Shown here piece after piece: positions 45,615 through 57,464 of a stretch of DNA of 64,000 bases. The translations under genes and the position numbers were made by a program. The notes beneath the pieces were generated by a model. That model saw only the letters and a list, made by a program, of their open reading frames with translations, ran no database searches and was not told the DNA's origin. The stretch's first letter is position 1. Each line of letters starts with the position of its first letter. Origin of the DNA: Lates calcarifer (lineage: Eukaryota > Chordata > Actinopteri > Centropomidae); NCBI RefSeq assembly GCF_001640805.2, contig NC_066838.1, positions 24,004,885-24,068,884 of the forward strand. Direction: 5' to 3'.

Positions 45615-45830
45615 CTCAAAGCTGTTCTTTGAGGAACAGTTTGACATTTTGGGAAATATGCATAAAGACTGGAAACAGTGGGAAACAGCCAGCAGGCCTG
45701 GCTCTGTCCAGAGGTAACAGTACCAGCACCTTTAAAGGTCACGAATACGTTAAGAAATCTTTTTACCAGGCTAAGCTAACCAGTAGCTGGCTGTAGCTTC
45801 ACATTTAACTGACTGAATGTAACCGAAGAC
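45615..45830. repeat. Dispersed fish repeat (GACATTTTGGGAAATATGC family)
   Basis: Carries the start AACAGTTTGACATTTTGGG and the end CAGTAGCTGGCTGTAGCTTC, with the middle rearranged. Related to ~10615 and ~32585. Confidence 0.6.
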
Positions 45831-48800
45831 ATGCAAAAACACTGCCATTTTTTTTACACATATCTGTTAAATGCTGACTGAGTGACAAAACAGCAGCATG
45901 ACTGCACTTCCTCTTTCAGCTCAACTGGTTTGAGGTTTCTGCTAAATTCATGACAGTCTTCCACAGCTCCTTGGTAGAGTCAGTCATCATTTTCTGTATT
46001 ATTACTTTTATTATTAGTAATTGGTCTCTCAGTAGTTTGCAAGAATAGGTTGCAACATAAAGTCATGATTATGGATGGATCATGGATTGGGTTGGTTGTA
46101 TTGAACAGCGATGGCTAAACATACTGTAGGTTTTACGTTGTCACTTGCTGTATACATGTTGTGTGTATTTTATCGTGTTGTTTATACCATAGTCTGTGAG
46201 CAATAGTCTCAGTGTGCTTTTTGCTTTACCTGGATCTAAGATAATTTTCCCCCAGAAACAGTAAAGTCAACTAATGATCCTTTTGTGCAAAAGATACAAA
46301 ATTAAAAGTAAAAAATAAAAGAGGAAAAAAAATCAGTGACCATATTAAAACTAATCTTGCCTGACCCTGAAAAAGTGTCACTCATGACATAATGCTGCAG
46401 GCCCCTCTGTATCAAATTATCAAGTCTCAGTACTCAAACCTTAATGTCACTCATTCCATTAACTTCAAACAGGCAACATCATCTACCCAGCTTTGGCCTG
46501 TGTTCAAAGTCTGACAGGCAGTTCTCTTGGGTAGTGATTAGCAGAGCGCTGATAACCAGTAATGGCCAGTTTTTTTGTTTGTTTTTGTTTTCTTTGTTCT
46601 GGAATAAGCTCAACTATTTAGAGAAGGTATGTGCTATTCTGTTGATGTTTGGCCTGGCAGGAGTTTGTCACATCCACCCAACAGCCACACAGGATTAGAG
46701 TCGGGGTTCCTCCTTTCACTACTTCTCCCTTTATCTCCCCTCTCTCGTGTGCAGTACATCCTGTGCACTCACTCATAACAGGGTTGGAGAAATTTGTCAA
46801 GAAATATGAAATAATGCATGAGCACATTCCTCCAAATACTGCAAAGTAAGCAGGTTCCCAGAGGTGACGTCTTTGTCTGGTGATCAGTTTGCACTTGTTT
46901 TTGTTTGAGGTGAGTTACAGGATGCTGGTCAGGGTGCCTGGCTCTTTAACTGTCACACAAAGCCACTCAGTACCATTATCACTCATGCAAGTAAAGCGTG
47001 TCTTGCAAAGCACGTATCACCTGTAAACAAGGCAACTGATAGATGATATATAGAGATATTTAAAAGCAATGATTAACTGCATCAAATAACAAGCAAACCA
47101 GGCTACACTCTTACACAATTTAGTATTTTGTGTCACTTAGCTTTTTTTATATCAGCTACTTGTGCAATTGCTTCTCTCAACAAGGAAGTCACTTTTTGCT
47201 GCATACAGCATGGCATTATATAACAACACATGGAGTCTATCTTTACCCTTTCAGTCAGTATGAACATAGCTATGACCTGTGCGTGTCACACATAAGTAGA
47301 AACCTTGCTTCAAGGTGTCTTCCTGTGTATTGTTGGCATGCTGTCTGCAGAAGCAGTTCAGTGATCTCACCTGCGCTGTCACACCTGCGGAGCCTCACAT
47401 GTTCCAGCTGGGGAAGCTCCATTCTGTGCCACGCTCCAATGAAGCAACCAGCACAGCAGCTTAAAGACCAGACACAATCAACACACAGGATTATGTGGCC
47501 GGTGGCAACAGAACTGATGTTCTTTTTAAAGAAACTATATGCCAAAGTGTTCTCAACCCACCCCTACCCCCACTCCCCTGAGCCCTCTCTTTCCACGACA
47601 CATGGACATATGATAGCAGCACTCTGGGTTTGTCCTTTACTGTTTGCCAGGACCAGAGTTCACGACGCACACACATGGTGAGTGAGTCGCAGCACTCAGA
47701 GGGCGCGTCATAACAAGTGCAAAGGTCACTGAGAAGGAGATTGTTGTTGCACAGGGAGACATGGCAACACTTTGCAATCACTCATCGTGCAAGACATGGA
47801 GGGAATTATTGTGAGGTCTGAAGCATGTAATGCACTCCTCAACAAATAGAGAGGGTGTAATATCTGAGATCAAAACCCACAGTTCAGACACGACTTTGAA
47901 ATAACACACAACTGCATATATTATTTTTAGTCAAGTACAGAACAGTCATTGTTTTTTTTAATACACTCTACTGACCCTGGAAGATAAACAGTGTGTCTCA
48001 AATCAAAAGTACTAGTTCTAAATAAGTCTTGATTACAGGTGACAAAAACAAGTATACTCAAATAAGAAACACAGTACCACTGCTAAAAAAGTATACTAAA
48101 GAATACTGTACACAATATCATCACAGTATACCATTTTAGCAGTAAGTGTATTAAAATAAAAACCACTGGACAGATGCTTTAACATTTGCAACATGTGCAT
48201 ATTGTATTTGATTGTACTGGAACATCACTGCCACGTATTTTTCTTCAGATTTGATCTTTTTTGTTCGTTTGTGTTTTTTCAAGATATTTCTGGAGTTGAC
48301 TCACTGCCACCCACAAATTATTGTTTATGTTTTTTTTCTTTCTGCTCTGAACTCCTCTGTTTTCTTTGCTGGACAATATACATGAACAGCAAAAATAGAT
48401 TATATGTAGTTTGCATTCTGCATGAGATGTGTATACTTCATTTTCCTGCTTCTCCAGTGAGAACACTTTTTATTGTGGTATGGATTTGGTACACAGTAAA
48501 TATTCTCCCACAGTGCAGTGCGCAAAGGAATAGAGGGAGCTGCTCACACAAAAAGTCCTCAGACCCAAACAACCATATATGTTGTTTGTCCCCATCCTCA
48601 TATACGACCTGTTGGAGCATACCAGCAGTTGTGGAATAGTCACAGTTTGATTAGGTTTTGGCCCAAAAATTACATAATTAGTTTTAGGAAAAGATTACGA
48701 TTGATGTCAGAGGACCTTCCTCGTCATGGTTACAATAATAAATATGTGGTCATGGATAAAAAACACAAAGCTGATTATCAGTTTCGCCTGGGAAACAAAC

Positions 48801-51171
48801 AGTTTTCTCCTGTGTAAAAGTTCTATGTTTTGTTGATCCGACTCTATCACCTTTTAACAGACTTTCACCTGACTTCCTCCTTTGCTCCCGTCATAATTAC
48901 TACGGCCACTAGAGGTCACCTAACAATAAAATGGAACCATGGATCATATTAGCTGCTTGCACAGACGACGAATGGCCTCTTCTTACAGGAGAACAGTCTG
49001 AAAATATTAAAGTATATTGCGGAGGATAGTTAGACAGCTACAGCTACTGACAGCTATGCAGTAAGGAACTGGGACAGACCAGTAAACATAGGTAGAGAGC
49101 AATACTAATATTTAAAGTCTGAATATGTGCTACATCATGTATTAGATGACTAAAAGTGTCTTTGAGTTCAGTAAGATCTTCATGGCAGTCATGACCTTTC
49201 TGCTGCCTGCAGCTGCGCTCTGTACTATATACACTTGAATCTATAAATGTGTCAGTTTGGCACAGCTGACACTCAAGACTTTCAATTCAAGTACAACATA
49301 AAGGAGGACTTTGCACGCCTGTCACACATTCAGCCTCACAATGGACAGAGAAAATGTTTTAAACTGATGCAGCACAACCAGAGATATTGTCTATTTCATT
49401 CCATGCATTCTTCTGACCTGTAATTAGGCACAAATACTGTGCATCACACTCTCTCTTTAACACTAATTTAATCACACTAACCATCCAAACATTTGTGTAA
49501 CAGGGCTCAGAGTAGAGAGTTGCAAACCCTCTGGGTTAAAATAACACAGATCTTATCTACTGTCTCTTGCTCTGTTTATGTTTGCCCACACCTTTGCATC
49601 TTTAGACTCTCACATTGGCCTGAAACTATCAAGATTGAAGATAAACTCAACCAGCCTTTGTATCCTGTAGGTAAAACAGTGGGGTAAAAGCAACTGTAAC
49701 AGCACCAACTTTTAACCAATGGCTGAAGTGAAGTTGTCTGACCATACAAGTTAATGCATTCTGACTCAAAGGTCATCCACAGACTTTTAATAGACATTAA
49801 ATTGATTACTTAGAAACTAAGATACCAGACCAACTCTGTACCCTTTGGTAAAGAAACAGCAGTGTAACAAATAAGCTATATGTGTTTGTTTTTTTTTTTC
49901 TTTTTTCCTCATTCTCACTGGGTGTGTAACAGAGGGATAATTTATTTTCTTTCTTTTCAAACTAAATAAACATTAATTTAAGAAGAAAAAAAACTATCAT
50001 CCTGGTGTACAGTGGTGAAGAGAAGGGGCTACATTGCATTAGGGTCTGAATACAGTAGACCTGTTTCCTGATTTCTGTAAAAGTCTTCATTCCGTGAGTG
50101 GATAAAATTATATCCAGATGGTGGCTGGGCAGCAAAGCAAAGCAGCAGAAACAGGAAAAAAAAAATCTGGGTGGAGGGTTTTTAGAGGGATCCTCTACAT
50201 TTGTTTGGAAAAACACACAGCAGAATGGATAAGTTCAGTCAGGGGCATGTAGAGTTATACATTCACTTGCATTTCAACCAGTGGCTCAGGGGGACTGTTG
50301 CATGATAACCTCAAACACTGGATTCTTCTTGCTTTGGATGAGAAGTCAGAGTCTGAGGTCGTGGAGGCCTGAGGTGAGCATTGATTTTACTGCATGATTT
50401 TACTGTGCATCGCTGCATGTTTTATAAGTTTTCTTTTACTTCTTATGCACTATGTGGTTTTCATGTACAGAATACTCACAGGGATTTCATCACACAACAG
50501 CTTCATTAGATAAACATGAGCAGAACAGCTGATTGTTTCATTATACAAGACTTAACATCTCTGTAACAAACTGCTGTTGCTAATAATGATCTCACTTATT
50601 TAAAAACACAAGCTTTCATGTCCCATTTTTTCTTGACATTTGACCTAAAACTGAAAATACACTGCAGGAATCTAGCCTGTGTGTTTTTTTTTTTTTATGT
50701 CATGTGTACTGCATTTCGTAATGATCTGCGGTAGCACTAAATTCCAGTTTAAGATGTGGTGATAATTTGCAATGCAAAGAAAACTTCAAAACAAGCTGAT
50801 ATGTTCCCTGTAAGGTCTTGTCATGCTTACATTTGTCTGTTTTAATTTTAGTTAAATACTCTTGATATTTTACATACTTTTATAACAAGACTATGTGCTA
50901 AATGAATACAGAGTTGATGCATGACACTTTTCATGTATCAAGTGCACAAGGACTTTGACTTGGTTAACTGGTGCTGAGCATTACTTAACAGTTCCAGGAA
51001 AAGAAAAAAAAAACTGCCAGAGACTTTGGCCAAAGAGCAAAATGTAATGTTCAGATTTAGCAAACACAAGGTATACTTGTGGTAGAATGCTGAACATAAA
51101 CACAAACACAGATTCAAGGCCCAAAATTGTGGCTGGAAACATTTTTGGAAAGTGAACCAGGATCAACTTGA

Positions 51172-51206
51172 GAACACTATGCATACGCATCGTATGCATA
51201 GTGTTC
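51172..51206. repeat. Perfect 16-bp inverted repeat with 3-base loop
   Basis: GAACACTATGCATACG, then CAT, then the exact reverse complement CGTATGCATAGTGTTC. It can form a cruciform or RNA hairpin; it is too short for a microRNA precursor. It lies about 320 bases upstream of the UGT coding exon. Confidence 0.85.
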
Positions 51207-51525
51207 ATAGCATTAGACATACGGACCTCATCAGGCTATTGAAGAGGTGTAAGCGCGCACACACACACACATACACACACACACAGATTTGGACTGTCAT
51301 ATATCTAAACACTTAAGGCAAAGCAAGGAGGAAAAAGGAACTGACAAAAACTTAACTATGAACATCTCTTTGTCAAACTTTTATTAAATAATAAACATAT
51401 TTCATATTAACAGTGAATCTTCTTAGGATGGTAATATGGGAGATAATGTGCAGAGTTCTCTGCAGCATGAGCACTGCATAAACTGAAAATATTTGTTCAG
51501 TAAGTTCTGTGTCTTTTCTACAGTG

Positions 51526-53136
51526 ATGGGATCATATCCAGCTCTGGCGTTCGTTCTGCTGTTTACAGCAACTCTGGCCTCCAGTTGTGATGGTGGAAAA
51601 GTGCTGGTTTTCCCTATAGATGGGAGCCACTGGCTGAACATGAAAATCCTGGTAGAGGCACTTCATTCTCGGGGCCATCAAGTCACAGTAATACGTACCT
51701 CAACCAGCTGGTACATTTCTGAAATCTCACCCTATTACACCTCTATTACCATCACCCTGGAGGACCCTCCAAGCATTGAGAGCCAAGACCACATGACCTC
51801 TTTCTTGAAGAGGTCACTAGAGATTCGTCGGAATAAAGGCTCACTATGGGCGTTTATAGATTTTTATCAGATCCTTTTTGACCTGATGGGACAGAACCAG
51901 AGAGCTATGGCAAAAATGGTCATCAGTATCTTTGAGAATAACACACTGGTTAAGGAGATGAGGGAATCTGGATATGACCTTCTTCTGGCTGACCCTGCAT
52001 TTCCAGGTGGAGTGCTGTTGGCGCACCATCTCCAACTTCCCTTGGTTCTCAATGTGCGCTGGCTTTTCAATGGAGAGGCACACTTCACTATTGCTCCTTC
52101 TCCCTTGTCTTACGTCCCCCAATTGTTCTCCCATTACTCTGACAAGATGGACTTTTTTCAAAGGATCAATAACATAATCTATCACAGCATATTAGTTTAT
52201 ATGTACCACTATATCACAAATCCACCTTACCAGGCTGTGTGTGATAAGTATTTTGGACATGATGTCAGTGTCATGTCTCTCGTTCAGGGAGCAGATCTCT
52301 GGCTAATGCGGATTGACTATACATTTGAGTTTCCTCGGCCCACCATGCCCAATGTCGTCTACATCGGAGGGTTTCAGGGTAAGCCCTCCAAGCCTCTTCC
52401 ATCAGATTTAGAAGAATTTGTGCAGAGCTCTGGTGAACATGGGGTGGTTGTTATGACTCTGGGGACCCTGCTGGGCGACCTTGGACCTGAGATATCAGAG
52501 ATCATTGCCTCAGCATTTGCTAACCTTCCTCAGAAAGTCATATGGAGAAACATAGGGGAAAGACCTGTCACACTGGGGAACAACACCATGCTGGTTGATT
52601 GGCTGCCTCAGAATGATTTACTAGGTCATCCTAAAACCAAGGTTTTTGTCACACATGGAGGCACTAACGGCATTTACGAGGCCATCTACCATGGTGTCCC
52701 AGTGCTGGGCATGCCCCTCATCTTTGACCAGTTCGACAACATGGTGCGTTTGAAGGCCCGAGGAGTAGCTGAGATGGTTGAAGTGACAATGATGGATGTT
52801 GAGTCGCTGACAAGTGCTCTGAAGAATATTCTAGACCCAGAAAAGCCCTACAAACAGAATATGCTCAAACTGTCACAGCTTCATCATGACAAACCTATAA
52901 AACCTATGGACAGTGCCATTTTCTGGATGGAGTACGTCATGAGGCACAAGGGCGCAGCACATCTGCGCACTGAGTCATACAAGTTGCCATGGAATGCCTA
53001 TCACTGCTTGGATGTGATGGCAGTCTTTGTAGCATTTGGTCTGTTAATCATCGCATTAGTTTGGGTTTCCTGTAAATGTCTCATTAGACGATTTATACGG
53101 ACCAAGAAGTCCATATTCAAGTCTAAGAGTGAATAA
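51526..53136 (+). CDS. UDP-glucuronosyltransferase, UGT5-like, single coding exon
   Basis: 536 residues. The start is the ATG at 51526, two bases after an acceptor (TTTTCTACAG), so an upstream non-coding exon is likely; the frame extends further 5' only through non-ATG codons. It transfers glucuronic acid from UDP-glucuronate to lipophilic substrates in the ER lumen. Signal peptide ~1-20; catalytic His35 in GSHWLNMK; the partner Asp at ~151 (YDLLLADP). The UDP-sugar signature begins at ~358 (DWLPQNDLLGHP, FVTHGGTNG, GVPVLGMPLIFDQFDN). A membrane helix covers ~494-517, and the basic tail ends KSKSE, a KxKxx-type ER retrieval signal. An intronless coding region is typical of teleost UGT5 genes, whereas UGT1/UGT2 are split. 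AATAAA at 53467. Confidence 0.93.
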   Translation: MGSYPALAFVLLFTATLASSCDGGKVLVFPIDGSHWLNMKILVEALHSRGHQVTVIRTSTSWYISEISPYYTSITITLEDPPSIESQDHMTSFLKRSLEIRRNKGSLWAFIDFYQILFDLMGQNQRAMAKMVISIFENNTLVKEMRESGYDLLLADPAFPGGVLLAHHLQLPLVLNVRWLFNGEAHFTIAPSPLSYVPQLFSHYSDKMDFFQRINNIIYHSILVYMYHYITNPPYQAVCDKYFGHDVSVMSLVQGADLWLMRIDYTFEFPRPTMPNVVYIGGFQGKPSKPLPSDLEEFVQSSGEHGVVVMTLGTLLGDLGPEISEIIASAFANLPQKVIWRNIGERPVTLGNNTMLVDWLPQNDLLGHPKTKVFVTHGGTNGIYEAIYHGVPVLGMPLIFDQFDNMVRLKARGVAEMVEVTMMDVESLTSALKNILDPEKPYKQNMLKLSQLHHDKPIKPMDSAIFWMEYVMRHKGAAHLRTESYKLPWNAYHCLDVMAVFVAFGLLIIALVWVSCKCLIRRFIRTKKSIFKSKSE

Positions 53137-53466
53137 GTAACTCAATGAGAAATAAAGCAAGAGACTTTAATAATGAGATAAAACTGAGCAGTAATTTACA
53201 GTACTACTGAGTCTACAGAATACCAACAGGGACCAATATATTACACAGCACTTAAATGAAAATATTATTTGGAATGTGTTGAAAATTCAAAATCTTTAAC
53301 ACCAGTATAAAAATTATGTTTTAAATTTTTACTTTTGAAAAAAAAAAATCAACAATTGATCTCAGCAAATTTTGCATACAGTGATTAAAGTGTAATCTAA
53401 ATCAGTTTAACAATGTCACATTTTTCTCTTAATTTGTACATTGCAATGCCTGGGATTCTCTACAAC

Positions 53467-53472
53467 AATAAA
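53467..53472 (+). terminator. Polyadenylation signal of the UGT gene
   Basis: AATAAA about 330 bases after the stop. An earlier AATAAA at ~53152 immediately follows the coding region and may also be used. Confidence 0.6.
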
Positions 53473-53627
53473 AACTGTAGGACTTTTTGTGGTTTGCTGT
53501 TCTTCTAATATGTACACAAATTACAAATAAACATACGAAATAATTAAAGAAGTATTCTACAAAGATTATATGACAGGAAAATGTTTCATCAATTTTACAA
53601 GGGACACAACTGGATGATGGGAGACAG

Positions 53628-54652
53628 TCAGGGGTTTAATTTCACAGAACTACTATGAAGCATGTTTACTTGTGTTAAACTTTCTGCAGTTTGTGCCACA
53701 GACACAGAGCCAGAGTTTGACAAAGAAAAATGGTTGAACGGTCGCTGGAGCAGCTGTATGAGCTGAGCAGGAATTTCTTCATTCACTTGGAGATAAACCA
53801 GAGGGTTGAGAGCACTGTTCAGACACACAAGGCCACGACTTATCTGATGAGCAATGTAGACTCGGTCAGCCCATCCATGGCATATCTTCTGTTTGGACAG
53901 AACTCTTGACCAGAGGTTGAGATTCTTGAGAACATGATAGGGGATGTAACAAACAGAGAAGAGAAGGATCAAAATAATCAACAACTTTAAACTTCTCATT
54001 TTCTGTACCTTGTCAGTTCTCTTCATTGTCCATAAAACTACAGCTATGTGTCCATAGCAGCCCAGTGTGATGAGAGATGGGATACAAAACCCGGTGAATG
54101 TCCATCCAAGGCTGTATTTCAGATAATCCTCAACATAGGGTTTGGAGGTGGTATCGAAGCATTTCCCAGGCTTGTTTCCTATATGTCTTGGTGTAGAACA
54201 TGTCTGGAAGACTCTGAACTCCCACCAACAGCCAAACCATGACTGAGATCAGCCTTAGCATGGGTGACAGTTATTCTTCCCATCACTCTGATTGGATGCA
54301 CAATAGCCAGATACCTGGACACACTTATACAAGTAAGGAACCCAATGCTGCCATATAGATTCAGGTTGAAGCAGAATCTTGTTATCTTACAGAATATGTC
54401 TCCAAAGATCCATTTACTCCCCTTGAAGTAGTACACCATCAAAAATGGTAGTGTGAGCAGATACAAAATGTCTGCCAATCCAAGGTTGAGAACAAACACA
54501 TTGATTATCTTTAGTTTTTTCCATTTCTGTAGCAGTGTCTTCAGCCCCCATACATTAGCAACCAGACCAACAATGAATACTAAGATGAAAACAGGAGGCA
54601 GGAATCTGCCTGTAAAGTCAAAGCTGACACGAGGACAATATGTCTTATTCAT
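53628..54652 (-). pseudogene. P2Y1-like receptor, copy 1, broken
   Basis: Clearly homologous along its whole length to the three intact receptors downstream, starting at the ATG at 54652 after an acceptor-like GTTCAG. The frame is lost by a one-base insertion near 54258 (after THA, in TM4) and again by one near 54180 (in the ECL2 region). A 12-base in-frame deletion removes part of the C-terminal tail (~53743). A 2-base loss near 53690 destroys the normal stop, so the last frame runs on to 53628. TM1-TM3 and TM5-TM7 sequences are otherwise well kept. The DRY position reads SRY. The pattern indicates a young pseudogene, unless the single-base events are assembly errors. Confidence 0.85.
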
Positions 54653-56401
54653 TGTCTTCTGAACAGCCGTCAGAACAACTCCTTTGCTCCGTGAGTTTTC
54701 TGTAAAAACAATCTAACTTAAGAGAAGTGAGAGAGAAAAAAATGCTGCTTTTAACTTCCTGTTCAGACTTCCTTTGAAATTCTGTCATCACATGGAAATG
54801 AATCACTTGTGCAAATTCACAAACCAGCTGTCATACAGGATGTGTTTCTGACTCTCACTCTTACCCATTTGACATAATAGATGCTATGAATTATCACAAA
54901 TGATCAAGGACATTGAAATATTACAGTACCTCATTAAAGATGGTTTCCTGATAAACATCTAAACTAAAAGAGATAAACTGTTATTTTGTGTTGTCTTGTC
55001 TTAAATGACAATCATTAGAAATGCAAATAAATAAAATAAGGTTCATTTTATAGGAGTCTTTATGGTTGACATTACACGATTGCTGCAATTATGTCAAAAT
55101 TAAAGAATAATGAAAATGATTACAACGTGTTTTTATGTAGTTCTTTCACTCAGTCCTATTTGTACCAGAACCTGTGAAAATAAACTCCAGGTTGGTAATT
55201 ATCCTTTAATTTAATTCAAAAGAAAATACTGCAGTGTTGGCCATGATGATTTTTTCAGTATATTCAATGTGTCTTCAAAGTCTTTCACTGTAACAGTGAA
55301 AATAATGGTGATACACTCAACCCAGTCTCATGAGAGTTTGTGTCCATGTATCTATTCATTTTGGGTACATGAACATGATTTCAACTTTTTGTGACAGCCA
55401 GCACGACGTGGAATTTGTCAAATGGTCACAACATTTAATATATTGATTCATTCAGCCTACATGGATGGGAATTCATTTCCTAATGACAGCAAAATAACAA
55501 CTTGTAATGACTAAAAAAACTTTGCACTTATTTATGGTCATGCTCAGCCACTCACAGGACTTGATTAAGGTCAGCAAAAGATTGTGGTCTAGTTTAATAC
55601 TGAAAAAGTTCAGTGATTTTAGACCTAGAATGTTGATTTAAATTAAACCAAAAACAAAATCTTTTATCAGTCTCAGGCAAAGAGTTTCTGTTTCCTAGAC
55701 CTAACCACAGACAAGACTCTGGATGCGAAACTTGATCTGTCGTATGATGGACATCATCACGTTTTGTGATCAAATCATTAGATTAAATTTCATGTACATG
55801 CACACAAAGTGCCAGGAGAGTGGGTTTACATGTCTAATGTTTCTTAATATTAATATTCCTTTAAAGGCAAATTATCTTACTGTACCTGTAAAATCACTGA
55901 CACGGGAATCTGCAATGTTTCTTGATCTGTAGTGTAAATATTGTTCTACATTTTATGCCACTGCTAAAATAACATGTAGTTATTCAATAAATTGAGAGTG
56001 ACAGTCTGTCATTGACCAAAGAAATATTTTGACCAAACCTTTATTTGAGATTACTTTGTCAAATGTTAATGATTGTTGAGCAGACTGTCACAGCTGCGCC
56101 CTCTGAAAATCATGAACAGCACTTCTTTCAAGTACAGCACATTTTATGCATAGGTACAAGATGCATAGATACAGCAAACTACAAATACAAGTGAAAGTCA
56201 AAAATTAACAGAGTTGATTTGTGAGGCAGTACACAATATTTACAACATACTGTAAAAACAGATGGTAAATAGATCTTAACTTGTGAGGAAAGCTTTTTTA
56301 GCTTTCCATCATTAAACGCTGTTATTTAACATTTACAATTTACATGGGCAAACTGCACAGAGGCTTAAAATTCTTTAGATTTACTAATATGTTTACTTAT
56401 G
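54653..56401. other. Intergenic DNA between receptor copies 1 and 2
   Basis: 5' flank of copy 1 followed by the 3' flank of copy 2. About 56190-56400 aligns with 60950-61145 (3' flank of copy 4; shared TTTGAGGCAGTA and CATGGGCAAAC). Nothing coding seen. Confidence 0.55.
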
Positions 56402-57385
56402 TTAAACCTCATCTGTAGTTTGTGCCACAGTCCCAGAGCTGGAGTTAGACCGAAACAAATGGTTGAGCATCTGACGAGCTCGCTGGAGCAGCTGTCTGAG
56501 CTGAGCAGGAATTTCTTCATCCACATGCAGGTAAACCAGAGGGTTGACAGCACTGTTCAGACACACAAGGCCACGACTTATCTGATGAGCGATGAAGACT
56601 CTGTCAGCCCATTCATGGCATATCTTCTGTTTGGACAGAACTCTTGACCAGAGGTTGAGATTCTTGAGAACATGATAGGGGATGTAACAAACAGAGAAGA
56701 GAAGGACCAAAATAAACAATAACTTTAAACTCCTCTGCTTCTGTACCTTGTCAGTTCTCTTCATTGTCCATAAAACTACAGCTATGTGTCCATAGCAGGC
56801 CACTGTGATGAGGAATGGGATACAAAACCCAGTGAATGTCCATCCAAGGCTGTATTTCAGATAATCCTCAACATAGGCTCCGGAGGTGGTCTCGTAGCAT
56901 TTCCCAGTGGTGTTTCCATATGTCTTGGTGTAGAACATGTCTGGAAGACTCTGAACTCCCACCAACAGCCAAACCATGACTGAGATAGCCACAGAATGGG
57001 TGACAGTTATTCCTCTCATCAGTCGTACTGGATGGACAAGAGCCAGATACCTGTATACACTTATACAAGTAAGGAAGCCAATGGTGCCATATAGATTCAG
57101 GTTGAAGCAGAATCTTGTTATCTTGCAGAATGCATTTCCAAAGATCCATGTACTTTTCTTAAGGTAGTACACTACCAAAAATGGTAGTGTGAGCAGATAC
57201 AAAATGTCTGCAACTCCAAGGTTGAGAACAAAAACACTGATGAGCTTTAGTTTCCTCCAGTTCTGTAGCAGTGTCTTCAGTCCCCATACATTAGCAACCA
57301 GACCAACGATGAATACTGAGATGAAAACAGGAGGCAGGCTGCCGTAAGCGTGGAAGGTGACACGAGGACAAGAGGTGTTATTCAT
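56402..57385 (-). CDS. P2Y1-like G-protein-coupled receptor, copy 2
   Basis: 327 residues from the ATG at 57385; the frame extends 15 codons further only from a GTG. The ATG is preceded by an acceptor (CTACTTTGCAG), implying a 5'UTR intron. Seven membrane segments. TM3 block CKITRFCFNLNLYG matches the P2Y1 family. TM6 has CYIPYHVLK (the H-x-x-K nucleotide-binding pair) and TM7 has QISRGL then NPLVY. The four extracellular Cys typical of P2Y receptors are present (N-terminal SCP, TM3 FCK, ECL2 KCY, ECL3 ICH). The DRY motif is replaced by YRY. A plasma-membrane receptor for nucleotides is the likely role; the ligand is unproven. N-glycosylation sequon at the N-terminus (NNTS). Confidence 0.88.
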   Translation of the reverse strand: MNNTSCPRVTFHAYGSLPPVFISVFIVGLVANVWGLKTLLQNWRKLKLISVFVLNLGVADILYLLTLPFLVVYYLKKSTWIFGNAFCKITRFCFNLNLYGTIGFLTCISVYRYLALVHPVRLMRGITVTHSVAISVMVWLLVGVQSLPDMFYTKTYGNTTGKCYETTSGAYVEDYLKYSLGWTFTGFCIPFLITVACYGHIAVVLWTMKRTDKVQKQRSLKLLFILVLLFSVCYIPYHVLKNLNLWSRVLSKQKICHEWADRVFIAHQISRGLVCLNSAVNPLVYLHVDEEIPAQLRQLLQRARQMLNHLFRSNSSSGTVAQTTDEV

Positions 57386-57464
57386 TCTGTCTCCTGCAAA
57401 GTAGCAAATAAAATCTTTGCACTTTATCACAACAATGCAATGATATCAATGATGTTTGTTGTAG

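Larger units (their letters stand above)
44587..51523. other. Gene-poor interval between pfkfb1 and the UGT gene
   Basis: About 6.9 kb with no confirmed gene. It includes the pfkfb1 promoter side, dispersed repeats at ~45085-45260 and ~45615-45830, a possible alternative first exon of pfkfb1 at 47371-47422, a perfect hairpin at 51172-51206, and a CA run at ~51257-51286. A possible UGT 5'UTR exon ends with a donor at ~50371 (CCTGAG, then GTGAGC). Open frames at 46.4-48.8 kb show no family signal. Confidence 0.5.

Noticed and set aside
47130..47681. 183-codon plus-strand frame in the pfkfb1-UGT interval
   Set aside because: Composition is random-like, there is no family similarity, and it overlaps several other open frames on both strands.
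51172..51206. Hairpin as a microRNA precursor
   Set aside because: A 35-base perfect hairpin with a 3-base loop is far shorter than a pre-miRNA.
51493..51525. Eleven extra codons in front of the UGT ATG
   Set aside because: They begin at a TTG, and a clear splice acceptor (TTTTCTACAG) separates them from the ATG at 51526, after which the signal peptide starts.
57386..57430. Fifteen extra codons in front of receptor copy 2
   Set aside because: They begin at a GTG and are cut off by a splice acceptor just before the conserved ATG; the other copies start at the equivalent ATG.
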